64,000 nt of DNA from Ruminococcus sp. (GCF_024692365.1 NZ_JAILMR010000086.1:1-64000), one strand, 5' to 3'; numbered from the stretch's first letter, positions 25,413-34,208 are shown. The notes: generated by a model not told the origin, from the sequence alone. Numbers and translations are program-made.

Positions 25413-26666
25413 ATGGCTAATATAAGAAAAAGAGGTAATACATATCAGATACGCGTGTCTTGCGGTTACGATACTAAGGGTGAGCAGATAACTCAGACCA
25501 TGAGCTGGAAACCGCCCGAGGGTATGACAGCGAAGCAGGCTAAAAAAGAAGTTCAGAGGCAGGCGGTGCTGTTCGAGGAACGCTGTCAGCAGGGACAGGT
25601 GACCACCAACGTCAAGTTCGAGGCTTTCGCTGAGGAATGGCTGGAGACCTATGCCAAGCTCAATCTGCGCAATACATCTTATGAGCGCATGAAGCAGCTT
25701 AGAAACAGGGTCTACCCTGCTATCGGTCACATGAGGATGGACAAGATCAAGGCAAGGCACATTCAGCAGTTTGTGTACGATCTGGCAGTGAACGGCAAGT
25801 CTTTCAAGAACGGCAAGCCCCTTTCAAGGAAGACGGTTATTCATCATCTGAGTTTCATCAGCGATGTGTTCAGCTACGCTGTCAAGATGGAGTTGCTCAC
25901 GGATAATCCTTGCAGACGTGTGACTGTGCCGAAAGGCGAAAAGAAGGAGAAAGAGATCTACACTCTTGAACAGGTCGAACAGCTTTTCAATCTTCTTGAA
26001 GACGCACCCCTGAAATACCGTACATTCTTCACACTGGCTATTTACAGCGGTTTCCGCCGCGGTGAGCTGCTGGGTCTGGAATGGAAGGATATCGATTGGG
26101 ACAACTGTGTCATCAGCGTTAAACGCACATCGAACTACACTGCTGAAAAGGGTATCTATACCGACACGACTAAGACCAAGAAGTCGCAGAGGTCGCTGAA
26201 ATTCCCCATGGTGGTGATGGACTTGCTCAGGGCTTTCAAAGCGGAGCAGGACGAGGAGCGTGAGCGTATCGGTGACAAGTGGCAGGACTATGACCGTCTG
26301 TTCGTCAAGTGGGACGGACGACCCATGAACAATAATACACCTTATTTCTGGTTCAATGAGTTCTGCGAGAAGAATAATTTCCCTTTCAGGGATATTCATT
26401 CCCTACGTCATTTTTATGCTTCGGCTCTCATTAACGAGGGTGTCGATGCAGCAGCAGTATCGGGAGCGTTAGGACATAGTGTTATCAGCACAACAACTTC
26501 CATATATTGCCATGTATTTCAGCAGGCACAGGCAAGAGCAGGCGAGGCTATAGCTAACGTTCTCGACTTCAAGAAGAAGCACGAGGACGATCCGACAGAC
26601 CCGCCCGGCATAACAATGACGACCAATAAGAATTACTCAAAAGATATACAAAGTTCAGCGAAATAA
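25413..26666 (+). CDS. int: Tyrosine integrase of the Tn916/phage family (second copy)
   Basis: This 417-residue integrase should mobilize the 17.6-kb element bounded by the att cores at 9168 and 26759. Arm-binding N-terminus (MANIRKRGNTYQIRVSCGY), core-binding domain about 65-160, catalytic domain about 180-375. Catalytic residues are Arg215 (YSGFRRGE), Lys near 255 (TKTKKSQR), His329 and Arg332 (HSLRH), His355 (GALGHS) and Tyr365 (SIYCH). It is colinear with the copy at 7867 and differs mostly in loops and the C-terminal tail. Promoter at 25337; start ATG at 25413 follows AAGGAG. Looks intact. Confidence 0.95.
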   Translation: MANIRKRGNTYQIRVSCGYDTKGEQITQTMSWKPPEGMTAKQAKKEVQRQAVLFEERCQQGQVTTNVKFEAFAEEWLETYAKLNLRNTSYERMKQLRNRVYPAIGHMRMDKIKARHIQQFVYDLAVNGKSFKNGKPLSRKTVIHHLSFISDVFSYAVKMELLTDNPCRRVTVPKGEKKEKEIYTLEQVEQLFNLLEDAPLKYRTFFTLAIYSGFRRGELLGLEWKDIDWDNCVISVKRTSNYTAEKGIYTDTTKTKKSQRSLKFPMVVMDLLRAFKAEQDEERERIGDKWQDYDRLFVKWDGRPMNNNTPYFWFNEFCEKNNFPFRDIHSLRHFYASALINEGVDAAAVSGALGHSVISTTTSIYCHVFQQAQARAGEAIANVLDFKKKHEDDPTDPPGITMTTNKNYSKDIQSSAK

Positions 26667-26713
26667 GCGTAATGGACAGACAATGGACAGAAGCGATTTC
26701 AGGCAAAAAGAAA

Positions 26714-26749
26714 AGCTCTAAAACCGCGCATCTACGCTGTTTTAGAGCT
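26714..26749. repeat. Hairpin next to the second att core
   Basis: AGCTCTAAAAC (26714-26724) pairs perfectly with GTTTTAGAGCT (26739-26749) around an inner GCG/CGC. It is the counterpart of 9125-9156, with compensating changes in the outer stem. Confidence 0.7.
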
Positions 26750-26758
26750 ATCGTCAAG

Positions 26759-26779
26759 ATGACCCGTACGGGAATTGAA
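26759..26779 (-). other. att core, tRNA 3'-end-like (right copy)
   Basis: Identical over 21 bases to 9168-9188. The next base differs (t here, c there). The DNA to the right does not complete a tRNA on the minus strand, so this is a fragment or a diverged target rather than a functional tRNA gene. Confidence 0.75.
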
Positions 26780-27017
26780 TCAAGGCTCCGATATTTTTAC
26801 AAAATCAAAACATCTCATAAAACTGCGTAAATACGCCATTTTGAGTAATGATGTAGGAGCTAATAGCGAGCATAAATAAGAAAAAACAAGAACCAATAAG
26901 TCCCAAATAAGACCCAAAGATCGTTGGATATTTTCTGCAAAATAATTGACAGAGTATAATTACAGTTCCTGTCTATAGTTTGGATAGGAGCTGTTTTGTT
27001 TTCTTTTTATACAAATA
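26780..27017. repeat. Flank of the second att core with a third hairpin
   Basis: CTCA...TGAG at 26814-26845 encloses AAAA/TTTT and GCGTA/TACGC, the same core as the two hairpins beside the att sites but on the other side of the core. The rest is AT-rich, holds no gene, and contains the end of the minus-strand operon to the right. Confidence 0.5.
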
Positions 27018-27449
27018 TCAAAAGCTCTTTTTTATTCTAAACAAAGTAATGCCATCAACATTTGTATCCTGCAATTCAAATATCTCATCAACTGTCAACT
27101 GCAATCCTGTCGGATTTCTGCCGATAATGATATACTGATTCTTATCGTCAAAAGCAATATATCTGCGCATATCGTCATCAAGGAGAATATCAGCATTGTC
27201 GATCACAAACAGCTTGCCTTTAGATTGCTTTATTGAACCTTTATATACCTTTCTATTCTGGTCAAGATAATTGAAACACCGAACATCCTTGTTCTCTGCT
27301 GCATATTCCTGCAAGAAGGAGTATAGCGCAGATTTTCCGATCCCTGAATCGCCGCTGATAAACGTTACATTATAATCCAGCTTAAGATCGACCTCAAAAG
27401 ATGTGTGCTTTGTTTTTATATAATCAGTTACGATCGGTTTGATCTTCAT
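27018..27449 (-). CDS. Small P-loop ATPase of the DUF4869 module
   Basis: A 143-residue P-loop protein. FISGDSGIGKSALYSFL gives Walker A at 33-40; KGKLFVIDNADILLDDDMRRYI gives a Walker B-like acidic strand at 78-92; NQYIIIGRNPTGLQLTVDEIFEL follows as a sensor-like strand. It is only about half the size of a normal AAA domain, with no lid. It overlaps the DUF4869-like gene by 26 bases, so the two are coupled. Small ATPases of this shape beside DUF4869 genes are familiar in Clostridia, but I know of no characterised function. Confidence 0.72.
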   Translation of the reverse strand: MKIKPIVTDYIKTKHTSFEVDLKLDYNVTFISGDSGIGKSALYSFLQEYAAENKDVRCFNYLDQNRKVYKGSIKQSKGKLFVIDNADILLDDDMRRYIAFDDKNQYIIIGRNPTGLQLTVDEIFELQDTNVDGITLFRIKKSF

Positions 27450-27879
27450 CTGTCCACCACTCCTTCAAAGCATCGTATGAATCTATCTCCCTAACACCTT
27501 TTTTGTCACATACTTTGACCTTCTGCATATCAAAAGAAATAAAAGGATAACCGCAGTAAACATTACCATGTGGCAGCGCATAGATCACATCAAGCGCGTT
27601 ATCCCCACATTCGCAAATATCGAATATCTTGTCGGGATTATACATGATATTTAAAGCTGTTTTGCAGCCGGTCGATAGCTTGTCGATATTCAAAACAGTA
27701 CCGTTGAACCTTGAACTGATCGTATACTTGCTTATCATTTTTGAATTATCGATCTTTTCAATTATTTCAGCTGCCTTATCATCGAGCATTTCGACAGTAT
27801 ATTTGTTGAAATAAATGTCATTCAGCGTCACAAGCTCCATACCATTCTTGGAAGGCTTCTTTTTATATACAGTAATCAT
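27424..27879 (-). CDS. DUF4869-like protein
   Basis: A 151-residue protein. LNIDKLSTGCKTALNIMYNPDKIFDICECGDNALDVIYALP resembles the conserved core of DUF4869 proteins (GxKTLxLMYxxPxxIFNxxxCGDN). The N-terminal part (ITVYKKKPSKNGMELVTLNDIYFNKYTVEMLDD) matches their opening strands. Function unknown. It overlaps genes on both sides, so the three genes form one translational unit. Confidence 0.65.
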   Translation of the reverse strand: MITVYKKKPSKNGMELVTLNDIYFNKYTVEMLDDKAAEIIEKIDNSKMISKYTISSRFNGTVLNIDKLSTGCKTALNIMYNPDKIFDICECGDNALDVIYALPHGNVYCGYPFISFDMQKVKVCDKKGVREIDSYDALKEWWTDEDQTDRN

Positions 27880-28568
27880 ATCAATCCAGCCTCCTTAAAT
27901 GCATCTTTCAGAACCGAGCGCACCAATATCTGATCCATTTTTTCATCTACCGACAGTCTGTCATTATCCAGGCCGCAAATATCGTCAGTTTGTCTTTCGT
28001 CCCACTCACAACAGCTGTTTATAAAGCATTGACCTACCTTCGATTTATCGGTCTCAAATCCTGTGTTTCTCGTTATATTAAAAAGCATCACAGCTGCGAG
28101 TTGTTCCTGATTCTTTTTGTCTGAGAAGCCATACTTAGTTTTGAATTCATTCAGTTCTTCCGCAGTTCCGCCATTAGTTATGAGCTCGATATAAGTTTTT
28201 CTTGCATCAAGTAGCTGACTGCGCTTATCTTTAAGATCGTCATGCTCTGCAAACACCCAATTTTCCATCATCTCAAATGAAAGAAGAGCAAACTCAAAAG
28301 AATGGATACTTATTTTCCTAACATTATTCTTGACGGATATAGTTTTGTTTAAACGTGTGATCTCACGAAGAACATCGGGATTGTCTACTGCACTATCTAT
28401 CAGTATGTAGTACACGTTATCGTCATCTTCAATTTGATTTACAGCTTTGTTAAGCCTTGTATTATTGATTTTTGTTTCAACAATAAAGTCAGGATACAGC
28501 GACTTGAACATCACATTCCAAAACTGATATCCGGAACCTGAGTCTTCGCACCAGACGTAATTACTCAC
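27876..28568 (-). CDS. Unknown protein, possibly TOPRIM-like, first gene of the DUF4869 operon
   Basis: A 230-residue protein. It opens MSNYVWCEDSGSGYQFWNVMF, and then has NVYYILIDSAVDNPDVLREI: an early acidic residue (Glu8) followed by a helix, and a hydrophobic strand ending in Asp58 with Asp62 nearby. This order recalls TOPRIM or DUF4435-type folds, but the DxD is not classical, so the assignment is tentative. The rest is helical with two Cys (FINSCCEWDERQTDDICGLD). The gene is preceded by the shared promoter and hairpin leader and by AAGGAGTG. Confidence 0.55.
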   Translation of the reverse strand: MSNYVWCEDSGSGYQFWNVMFKSLYPDFIVETKINNTRLNKAVNQIEDDDNVYYILIDSAVDNPDVLREITRLNKTISVKNNVRKISIHSFEFALLSFEMMENWVFAEHDDLKDKRSQLLDARKTYIELITNGGTAEELNEFKTKYGFSDKKNQEQLAAVMLFNITRNTGFETDKSKVGQCFINSCCEWDERQTDDICGLDNDRLSVDEKMDQILVRSVLKDAFKEAGLI

Positions 28569-28594
28569 TTGATCTCACTCCTTTGTGCTACCCC

Positions 28595-28680
28595 TTCTCC
28601 GGTTTATTAGACTGAAATAATAACCGAAGAGAGAATTTTTACATCTTTCTTATTATACAATAACACAGGGTATGTGTCAA
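28595..28680 (-). promoter_or_regulatory. Shared promoter, operator and hairpin leader (copy 1)
   Basis: Read on the minus strand: TTGACA (28675-28680), 17-base spacer holding ACACA-n5-TGTGT, TATAAT (28652-28657), then GAAAGATGT, then a hairpin whose apical part is TTATTATTTCAGTC (28605-28625) closed by a CGGTT/AACCG stem. The hairpin ends just before the ribosome binding site of the 230-residue gene. The same arrangement occurs at 34045-34140. Confidence 0.8.
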
Positions 28681-28821
28681 GATAAACAACAATATATAAT
28701 CATATAGGGTTGTAATCAATTGTCAACATATTCCATTTATTATTGTGCTGGAATGCCTTTTGCTATGCATTAGTATTTAATTCTTTTTTCTGTACGAAAC
28801 AGGGAAAACGCCAATTGATAT
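28681..28821. other. Spacer between the two RT-region operons
   Basis: About 140 AT-rich bases after the 896-residue gene and before promoter copy 1. No strong terminator hairpin was seen, so some read-through from the RT operon into the second operon is possible. Confidence 0.35.
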
Positions 28822-31512
28822 TCACTTCAATTCTTCTCTTTTATTGAATAACGCAACTATTTTCTCAGATTTAATAAGCTCCTTATTCATTATATTACAT
28901 TTTGGCTGGCTATATTCCCTGACAACCGCATAACAATCTATTTTTATATACCCTTCATATTTGCCATAAATCTCTCTAATATCTTTTAAATCATTTTCAG
29001 TTATTCGGCTGTTTTCGTTCAGAGTCTTTAATATTATGGGAGCATTTATCTTGTTATTATATAATCCGTTTTTATTCAGTTCGGATACATATTTACGAAG
29101 CTTTTCAGCTCCTGCTTCACCGCCGTAAATACAATATATCTCGATCTGACATTTATTCTTCTTAAAAATATCAAGTATAGATACTTTAGATACTTTATCA
29201 CCGACATCAGTTCTGTATTTCATTATCTTACTTTCCTTATCTGCGGGCAGTCCTTTGCCCGATGTCTCATCAGGCAGATAGCACCTCAGAGTATCTTTAG
29301 TTGCATTTCCGCACTGCATAAGGTCAAATACAAATGCTATTTTTTCTATTAGCTGCTTGCCGATATAATACTTATCATTTACCTCTTGGATATTGGGGTC
29401 ATACCAGTAATTTATCTCTCTGTGCGAAGAACTGGTTATGTATTTATTATAGAAATAAAACAGTGAGCTTTGCTGACTTGAACGGTCCTTTGGTACATAC
29501 AGTACATTTTCTTCTTTGAATTCACTTCTCTCCGATATAAAAGAGTAATCCAGTATTTCATGTTTTCTCAGCAGTTTAAGCCATTTTGTTATTTTGTCCG
29601 GATCTAACTTCAATAACAATAAATGGTTTGCTATCCTGTATATTGCCACATCTCTTAAAGGAACAATTTTGTGTTTCTCTGTAAATGCTTCTGAAAAGCT
29701 TTTCATCATTTCATAAATATCAACAATATCATTATTACATATTGTTTTTGTACTAATAATATCAGATCGTAAAGCATTCTTGTTTAATCTTTGTAACTTC
29801 CACTTTATAATACCATAAGTAGTATCATCGTTAGTTCCTATGTAAAGATGTTTCTTTTCTTTATCTATGAATACTTTATATTCTTTGTTTTCAAGACTGT
29901 CTTTATCTATTTCCTCATTAAGAGACTCAATATTGTAATCAGAATAATCTTCATTGCTCAAAACATCAGTTATACTATACTTCTTTTCGCCATATTTAAA
30001 ATTCTTTATGGTTACAGTGCAAATATCAAGATTTCTTAGCACTTCATTAAAATTTATTTTTTCTAATAACGATTCGTTTATAGCATAAGGAATGAAAAAG
30101 TGACCATCCCATATTGCATCCGGGAATTTTACATCATCATAAATATACTCAAGCTGCTTGTTATATACATCTATAAATTTGTTTAAGCATTTGTTAGGAT
30201 CATCACATTTATCGAGCCAATTCTCCAGAAGCTTGTTAAACGACAGGTTGCTGTCTTTTATTCCCATGTCTGATATATCAACGTTTTTAATAGCTTCAAG
30301 TTCCGCAAGCATACCCAGATTTACTATATCGATTCCATTTCCGCACAATTTCTTTAACCCGTACCGTGTAAGATATTCTCTCGTTGCTTCAATTTTGCTG
30401 CGTGATGCGTCACCTTCAAGCAGGATATATTCATCATTTATTGAATACGGATCAACGGGAAAAACACTATCTTTGACCGTAAAAAACGAATTATCCATAA
30501 AAATGTTATAATACTTTCGGTTATATATGAACTCTAAGAAATTATGCAGTTTATTTGAAAATGATTCTTGTGCTATTTCGTTACTGAAAGAAAAATAATT
30601 CATATCCGAAATATTGAATACTTTTGAAATATCATATTCAACAAAATAGGCTATTGCATTGCCTTTGGTGTTTGATTCCTTTTCCACTTGCCTGATCTTG
30701 TATTTTTCGGCAATGTACGAAGAAATCTGTTCAGGAACATCAAAATATGATTTTCTGATATTACGTACAAGCACTCTCTTTTCCTTTGGGTCATAAAGCA
30801 CAAGTACACCATTTTTTTCATAGTTGGTTTTCCAGTCATCTCCATACAGACGCCTTGAACCATTCAAAAGATATTCGATGAACCTGATATTTTTCTCTTT
30901 AAGCTTATTTAAAAGAGTATCTTTATCCGTCAACTTTGAATTGTAAGTAAATAACTGCAAAGCCAGCATAATGACCTGTATGTTTTTTACAGAATTGATA
31001 TGTTCATCAAGGTCATCATCTTCGATTATATGTGACAATAACATACTTATCGGGAAATAATCTCTGTCATTCTCATCGGTAAATGACAGTATTATACATA
31101 TTTTTTCCAGGTTATCAATAAGCTCTTCAAACTTCTTTTGAGCATATTCATCAATGGTAACAGAATAGGAACTGTCTTTATATTTTAAGCGGAGACGAAG
31201 CAGAAATAAAAGTGTTTCAAGTTCACCCTTATCAGTGATAGTATTATCTGAAACGTTGCTGGGGATCATTCCGCCTATATTATCCAAAGCCTTTATGACT
31301 CCTGATCGTATAATTTCATCAGGCTCCTTTATATTTGCTGCCGCACGACAGAATAAAGAAGCTACATCGGCTTCATTTCCTGTAATATCGTTAACATTTA
31401 TATTGCATATAAAGTTGAGTGCATCGGTTATTACTTTATTCCGGTTGCTTTTATCGACACAATAAAGATTATTATTATGCTTTTTTAATTCTGTATTAAA
31501 CGCCTCGTTCAT
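28822..31512 (-). CDS. Large unknown protein encoded with the primase-RT gene
   Basis: An 896-residue protein I cannot assign. It overlaps the primase-RT gene by four bases (ATGA), the strongest sign that the two work together. No Walker motifs, membrane segments or signal peptide. The N-terminal 250 residues are helical; the middle is mixed alpha/beta with a charged stretch near 560-620; the C-terminal 150 residues contain KCQIEIYCIYGGEAGAEKLRKYVSELN, which resembles a Rossmann-like strand-loop-helix. It could bind nucleic acid, act as the effector, or be a structural partner of the polymerase. Confidence 0.8.
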   Translation of the reverse strand: MNEAFNTELKKHNNNLYCVDKSNRNKVITDALNFICNINVNDITGNEADVASLFCRAAANIKEPDEIIRSGVIKALDNIGGMIPSNVSDNTITDKGELETLLFLLRLRLKYKDSSYSVTIDEYAQKKFEELIDNLEKICIILSFTDENDRDYFPISMLLSHIIEDDDLDEHINSVKNIQVIMLALQLFTYNSKLTDKDTLLNKLKEKNIRFIEYLLNGSRRLYGDDWKTNYEKNGVLVLYDPKEKRVLVRNIRKSYFDVPEQISSYIAEKYKIRQVEKESNTKGNAIAYFVEYDISKVFNISDMNYFSFSNEIAQESFSNKLHNFLEFIYNRKYYNIFMDNSFFTVKDSVFPVDPYSINDEYILLEGDASRSKIEATREYLTRYGLKKLCGNGIDIVNLGMLAELEAIKNVDISDMGIKDSNLSFNKLLENWLDKCDDPNKCLNKFIDVYNKQLEYIYDDVKFPDAIWDGHFFIPYAINESLLEKINFNEVLRNLDICTVTIKNFKYGEKKYSITDVLSNEDYSDYNIESLNEEIDKDSLENKEYKVFIDKEKKHLYIGTNDDTTYGIIKWKLQRLNKNALRSDIISTKTICNNDIVDIYEMMKSFSEAFTEKHKIVPLRDVAIYRIANHLLLLKLDPDKITKWLKLLRKHEILDYSFISERSEFKEENVLYVPKDRSSQQSSLFYFYNKYITSSSHREINYWYDPNIQEVNDKYYIGKQLIEKIAFVFDLMQCGNATKDTLRCYLPDETSGKGLPADKESKIMKYRTDVGDKVSKVSILDIFKKNKCQIEIYCIYGGEAGAEKLRKYVSELNKNGLYNNKINAPIILKTLNENSRITENDLKDIREIYGKYEGYIKIDCYAVVREYSQPKCNIMNKELIKSEKIVALFNKREELK

Positions 31513-34025
31513 TTGCTGTATTCCTCCTTATCTCTGAGTGATAAGAGTAAGCCTCTGTCTTCAATACTTTCAATATCCTGCAAATTATCACACAATCTGA
31601 CAACATAGTCTGCTATAATAGGCTGAAACTTTTTATTCTCCACATCTTTAGCCACAGCATAATAAAGCGAAGAAAGAAAGCACGAAAAATTCAGTGTATT
31701 GATTGGAATAAGATCGTATAACTTTTTATTTGTAAATATCTGAAGGACATCACTGTTATCAAAAATATATTGGTAAAAATATGAAAAGCCGCTTCCTCTG
31801 CCTATGGACGACTTTACTATCAGATCGGCATATTGTAGAAAACAAAAGTATTTGGCATTGTCATTTGTATAAATTGAAAAATAATATGATATATCTGATA
31901 ATTTGAAGCCGCCTTTACTGTCAATTACTTCATTAACTTTTCGTTTTACATATTCTGTTTCCAATAAATAAGAATAGTCACTTTTTTTCAAACCATATTG
32001 AAACTGTCCTTCTCTTAGTATCATATCTTTTTGTTTTTCGCTCAATTTTGATATTTTTCCATATACAAGACTTTTTTCTTCATTTACATACAAACCGTTT
32101 TCAAGGAATGTATCTTTTATTTTTTTAAACAGCTCACGGCCATCAAATGAATCATCATAAAAAATAACTATATCATCAACATACCTATACACTTTTATCT
32201 CGTTTTCGTTGCCTTCTAATGCTCCGAGTATTCTTTCTATGATAATTCCCAAGAAGATCTCAGCGATTATTCTTGCATATGCAGGTCCCTGAGGAACGCC
32301 TATCCTGGTCTCACCGTTGATTTTTTTCATAAGTGCTTCATTGTAGCATATGAGCCAACTCAATATATTTTCTTCCTCACAGCTGAGTTGTTCCTTCATC
32401 GTCTTATATACACTCATGAAGTCTATACTGTCGTAAAAATGCCTGATATCCAATGTCATGACATTATAATCATCATACATTCCTGTTAATATATACTTAC
32501 TGATAGCTGACAAATAATTTCCCCATGAATTATACCAATGGAAAAACATATCGCTCTTAGAAAGATAATTCGGATTATAACTGAAAGATTTTATGTTTTT
32601 ATTCAGATCATAGAATAAGTTTAATGCTAAATGAGATGTCAGGACTCTGTCGTGAGCTCCTAATGTTATCATTTTTCTTGTTTTGTTCTCACTCTCGATT
32701 CGCTCAAATATATAGAACGGTTCAGGTTCAGCAGAAACTTTATCCCCTCGCTTTATGCTGTTCAGCTTTTCGTTTATTTTATTGGTATCAAAGTTTGTCA
32801 TGTTTTTAAGGTCAAGAAAAACCGATACCACAGGGACTTCATCATTTGAAAACAAATATGCTGATTCTTTTTTCAGAGTTAAGCTGCTGTTGCAAATAAG
32901 CTCCCTTTCATTTTCTTTAACATTAAAAATTTCGATATTTTTATCTGATTTTTCTTTAAGATACTGTAAAGCTGTTTGATCGGGGTCGAGCCCTTCTTCC
33001 ATATCAATATTGTATAAATGATAAAGATATCTGAATGTTGCAGGATAATATTTGTTGTAGCTTTCGGAGATCTTTTCACGGGTTATTTCTTCCGAAAAGT
33101 CGGAAGTGTATCTGAATAATTCCATAAGAATATTAATGCCGTTAGGTATCTTACCTAATGTTCCAAGCATAACATATCTGTCTTTTGTAAATGGTTCTCC
33201 GTATTCAAATCTTTTAAATATATTTTTATATACTTCTACATTTGAAAGGATCTCTTTTATCTCTGACAGTGTCCAGCTATCTTCTCCGACTGCATAAAAC
33301 TTTTGGTATGCTTTATCAGAAGTCTTGTTTTCTTTTGTTATCCCAAATTTATTCAGAATAGCATTGGTATTATTCGGCTTGAAAGAATCGAGCATTTCCA
33401 ACTGTTTTTCAAAAAAATCAGGACTCTTTTTATTTCCGTTATAGACCCCTTCAAAGAAGAATGATTGTTCTCCGTTCTGATGTACTGAAAGAGGAAGTTT
33501 TACCATGAGTCCTAGTTTATTTCCTTTGCTTGCAGCTGTTTTAGGGAATTCATCCAATCCATATTTGTCTGTATCAAAATTTATACCGGATCTTATTTTG
33601 ATAGCATTCAAAAGGTCATAAGCTGTATTCTTACGAATGTAATCATCAAGTAATATCCACGTATGAATTCCTCTGCGGCCTGAAAACTCGTTTATATATG
33701 AAATACCATTTTCTTCCAAGTACTTACATAAAATCATAGTGCAGTCTTTATATAGACCTAATATATCAGGATCATCCTTGTCTTTACAATCAAAATCAAA
33801 ACATATCCATTTAAGGTATGGATTTTTAAAAAGCTGCTGATAAGTTCCGATTGATGTTCGTTTTTTCAGCATCATGTATATATCATTTTCAGTTAGTCTG
33901 TTATAAACAGTATAATACCTACTGTCTTTTTTTTGAATAGCATACGCATTTTTGTTTACAACAAATAGCTCTAATAGTTTAACCGCAATTATTTTTAAAA
34001 TATCATATGACATATTATACCTCAT
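31509..34025 (-). CDS. Primase-polymerase (AEP) fused to a reverse transcriptase
   Basis: An 838-residue fusion. The N-terminal part is an archaeo-eukaryotic primase domain: WICFDFDCK with the catalytic Asp78-x-Asp80, then SGRRGIHTWIL (116-126) with His, then FPKTAASKGNKLGLMVKLPLSVH (161-183), typical of TOTE-type AEPs. Residues about 250-345 look like a PriCT-type helical module. The C-terminal half is a reverse transcriptase: motif A VMTLDIRHFYDSID with Asp527, motif B GVPQGPAYARIIAE (577-590), motif C YVDD (616-619) and the EKS motif near 651. The RT resembles the defence-associated UG/Abi groups rather than group II introns or retrons. ATG at 34025 follows AAGGAAG; a TTG at 34028 is possible. 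It is preceded by the shared leader. Confidence 0.88.
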   Translation of the reverse strand: MRYNMSYDILKIIAVKLLELFVVNKNAYAIQKKDSRYYTVYNRLTENDIYMMLKKRTSIGTYQQLFKNPYLKWICFDFDCKDKDDPDILGLYKDCTMILCKYLEENGISYINEFSGRRGIHTWILLDDYIRKNTAYDLLNAIKIRSGINFDTDKYGLDEFPKTAASKGNKLGLMVKLPLSVHQNGEQSFFFEGVYNGNKKSPDFFEKQLEMLDSFKPNNTNAILNKFGITKENKTSDKAYQKFYAVGEDSWTLSEIKEILSNVEVYKNIFKRFEYGEPFTKDRYVMLGTLGKIPNGINILMELFRYTSDFSEEITREKISESYNKYYPATFRYLYHLYNIDMEEGLDPDQTALQYLKEKSDKNIEIFNVKENERELICNSSLTLKKESAYLFSNDEVPVVSVFLDLKNMTNFDTNKINEKLNSIKRGDKVSAEPEPFYIFERIESENKTRKMITLGAHDRVLTSHLALNLFYDLNKNIKSFSYNPNYLSKSDMFFHWYNSWGNYLSAISKYILTGMYDDYNVMTLDIRHFYDSIDFMSVYKTMKEQLSCEEENILSWLICYNEALMKKINGETRIGVPQGPAYARIIAEIFLGIIIERILGALEGNENEIKVYRYVDDIVIFYDDSFDGRELFKKIKDTFLENGLYVNEEKSLVYGKISKLSEKQKDMILREGQFQYGLKKSDYSYLLETEYVKRKVNEVIDSKGGFKLSDISYYFSIYTNDNAKYFCFLQYADLIVKSSIGRGSGFSYFYQYIFDNSDVLQIFTNKKLYDLIPINTLNFSCFLSSLYYAVAKDVENKKFQPIIADYVVRLCDNLQDIESIEDRGLLLSLRDKEEYSK

Positions 34026-34044
34026 CAAATTATCTTCCTTGGTT

Positions 34045-34140
34045 CAACCAATTCTCTGGATTATTTGACTGAAATAATAACAGAATTGGTATTTTAACAT
34101 CTTTCATATTATTTATTCAATAACACAAGTTATGTGTCAA
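34045..34140 (-). promoter_or_regulatory. Shared promoter, operator and hairpin leader (copy 2)
   Basis: Minus strand: TTGACA (34135-34140), a 17-base spacer with ACACA-n5-TGTGT, a weaker -10, GAAAGATGTTAAAAT, then CCAATTCT (34082-34089) pairing with AGAATTGG (34048-34055) and an inner ATTATTT/AAATAAT stem around the same TTATTATTTCAGTC apex as copy 1. Outer stems differ in sequence between copies but still pair. Confidence 0.8.
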
Positions 34141-34208
34141 GATTAACAACTATATCCTCAAATTTAAAATCATCGCACTTTTAGATCTTTCATATCAAAC
34201 TTTTATAG

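Larger units (their letters stand above)
9168..26779. mobile_element. Integrative mobilizable element carrying a defence cargo
   Basis: Two identical 21-base att cores bound this 17.6-kb segment. Its right end has an integrase gene 93 bases from the core, preceded by MobV relaxase, excisionase-like, HTH, XRE and sigma-factor genes. The left two-thirds is minus-strand defence cargo. Because the left neighbour also ends with a related integrase and the same core, the two elements appear integrated in tandem at one tRNA-type site. Confidence 0.75.

Noticed and set aside
26759-26860. A complete tRNA gene on the minus strand at the att core
   Set aside because: Only the T-loop and 3' acceptor part matches; upstream on that strand there is no anticodon or D-arm, and no pairing 5' acceptor strand.
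28595-34140. A retron, with the leader hairpin as msr-msd
   Set aside because: The RT is fused to a primase and lacks retron hallmarks I can see; the hairpin is short and a second copy precedes genes with no RT, which fits regulation better.
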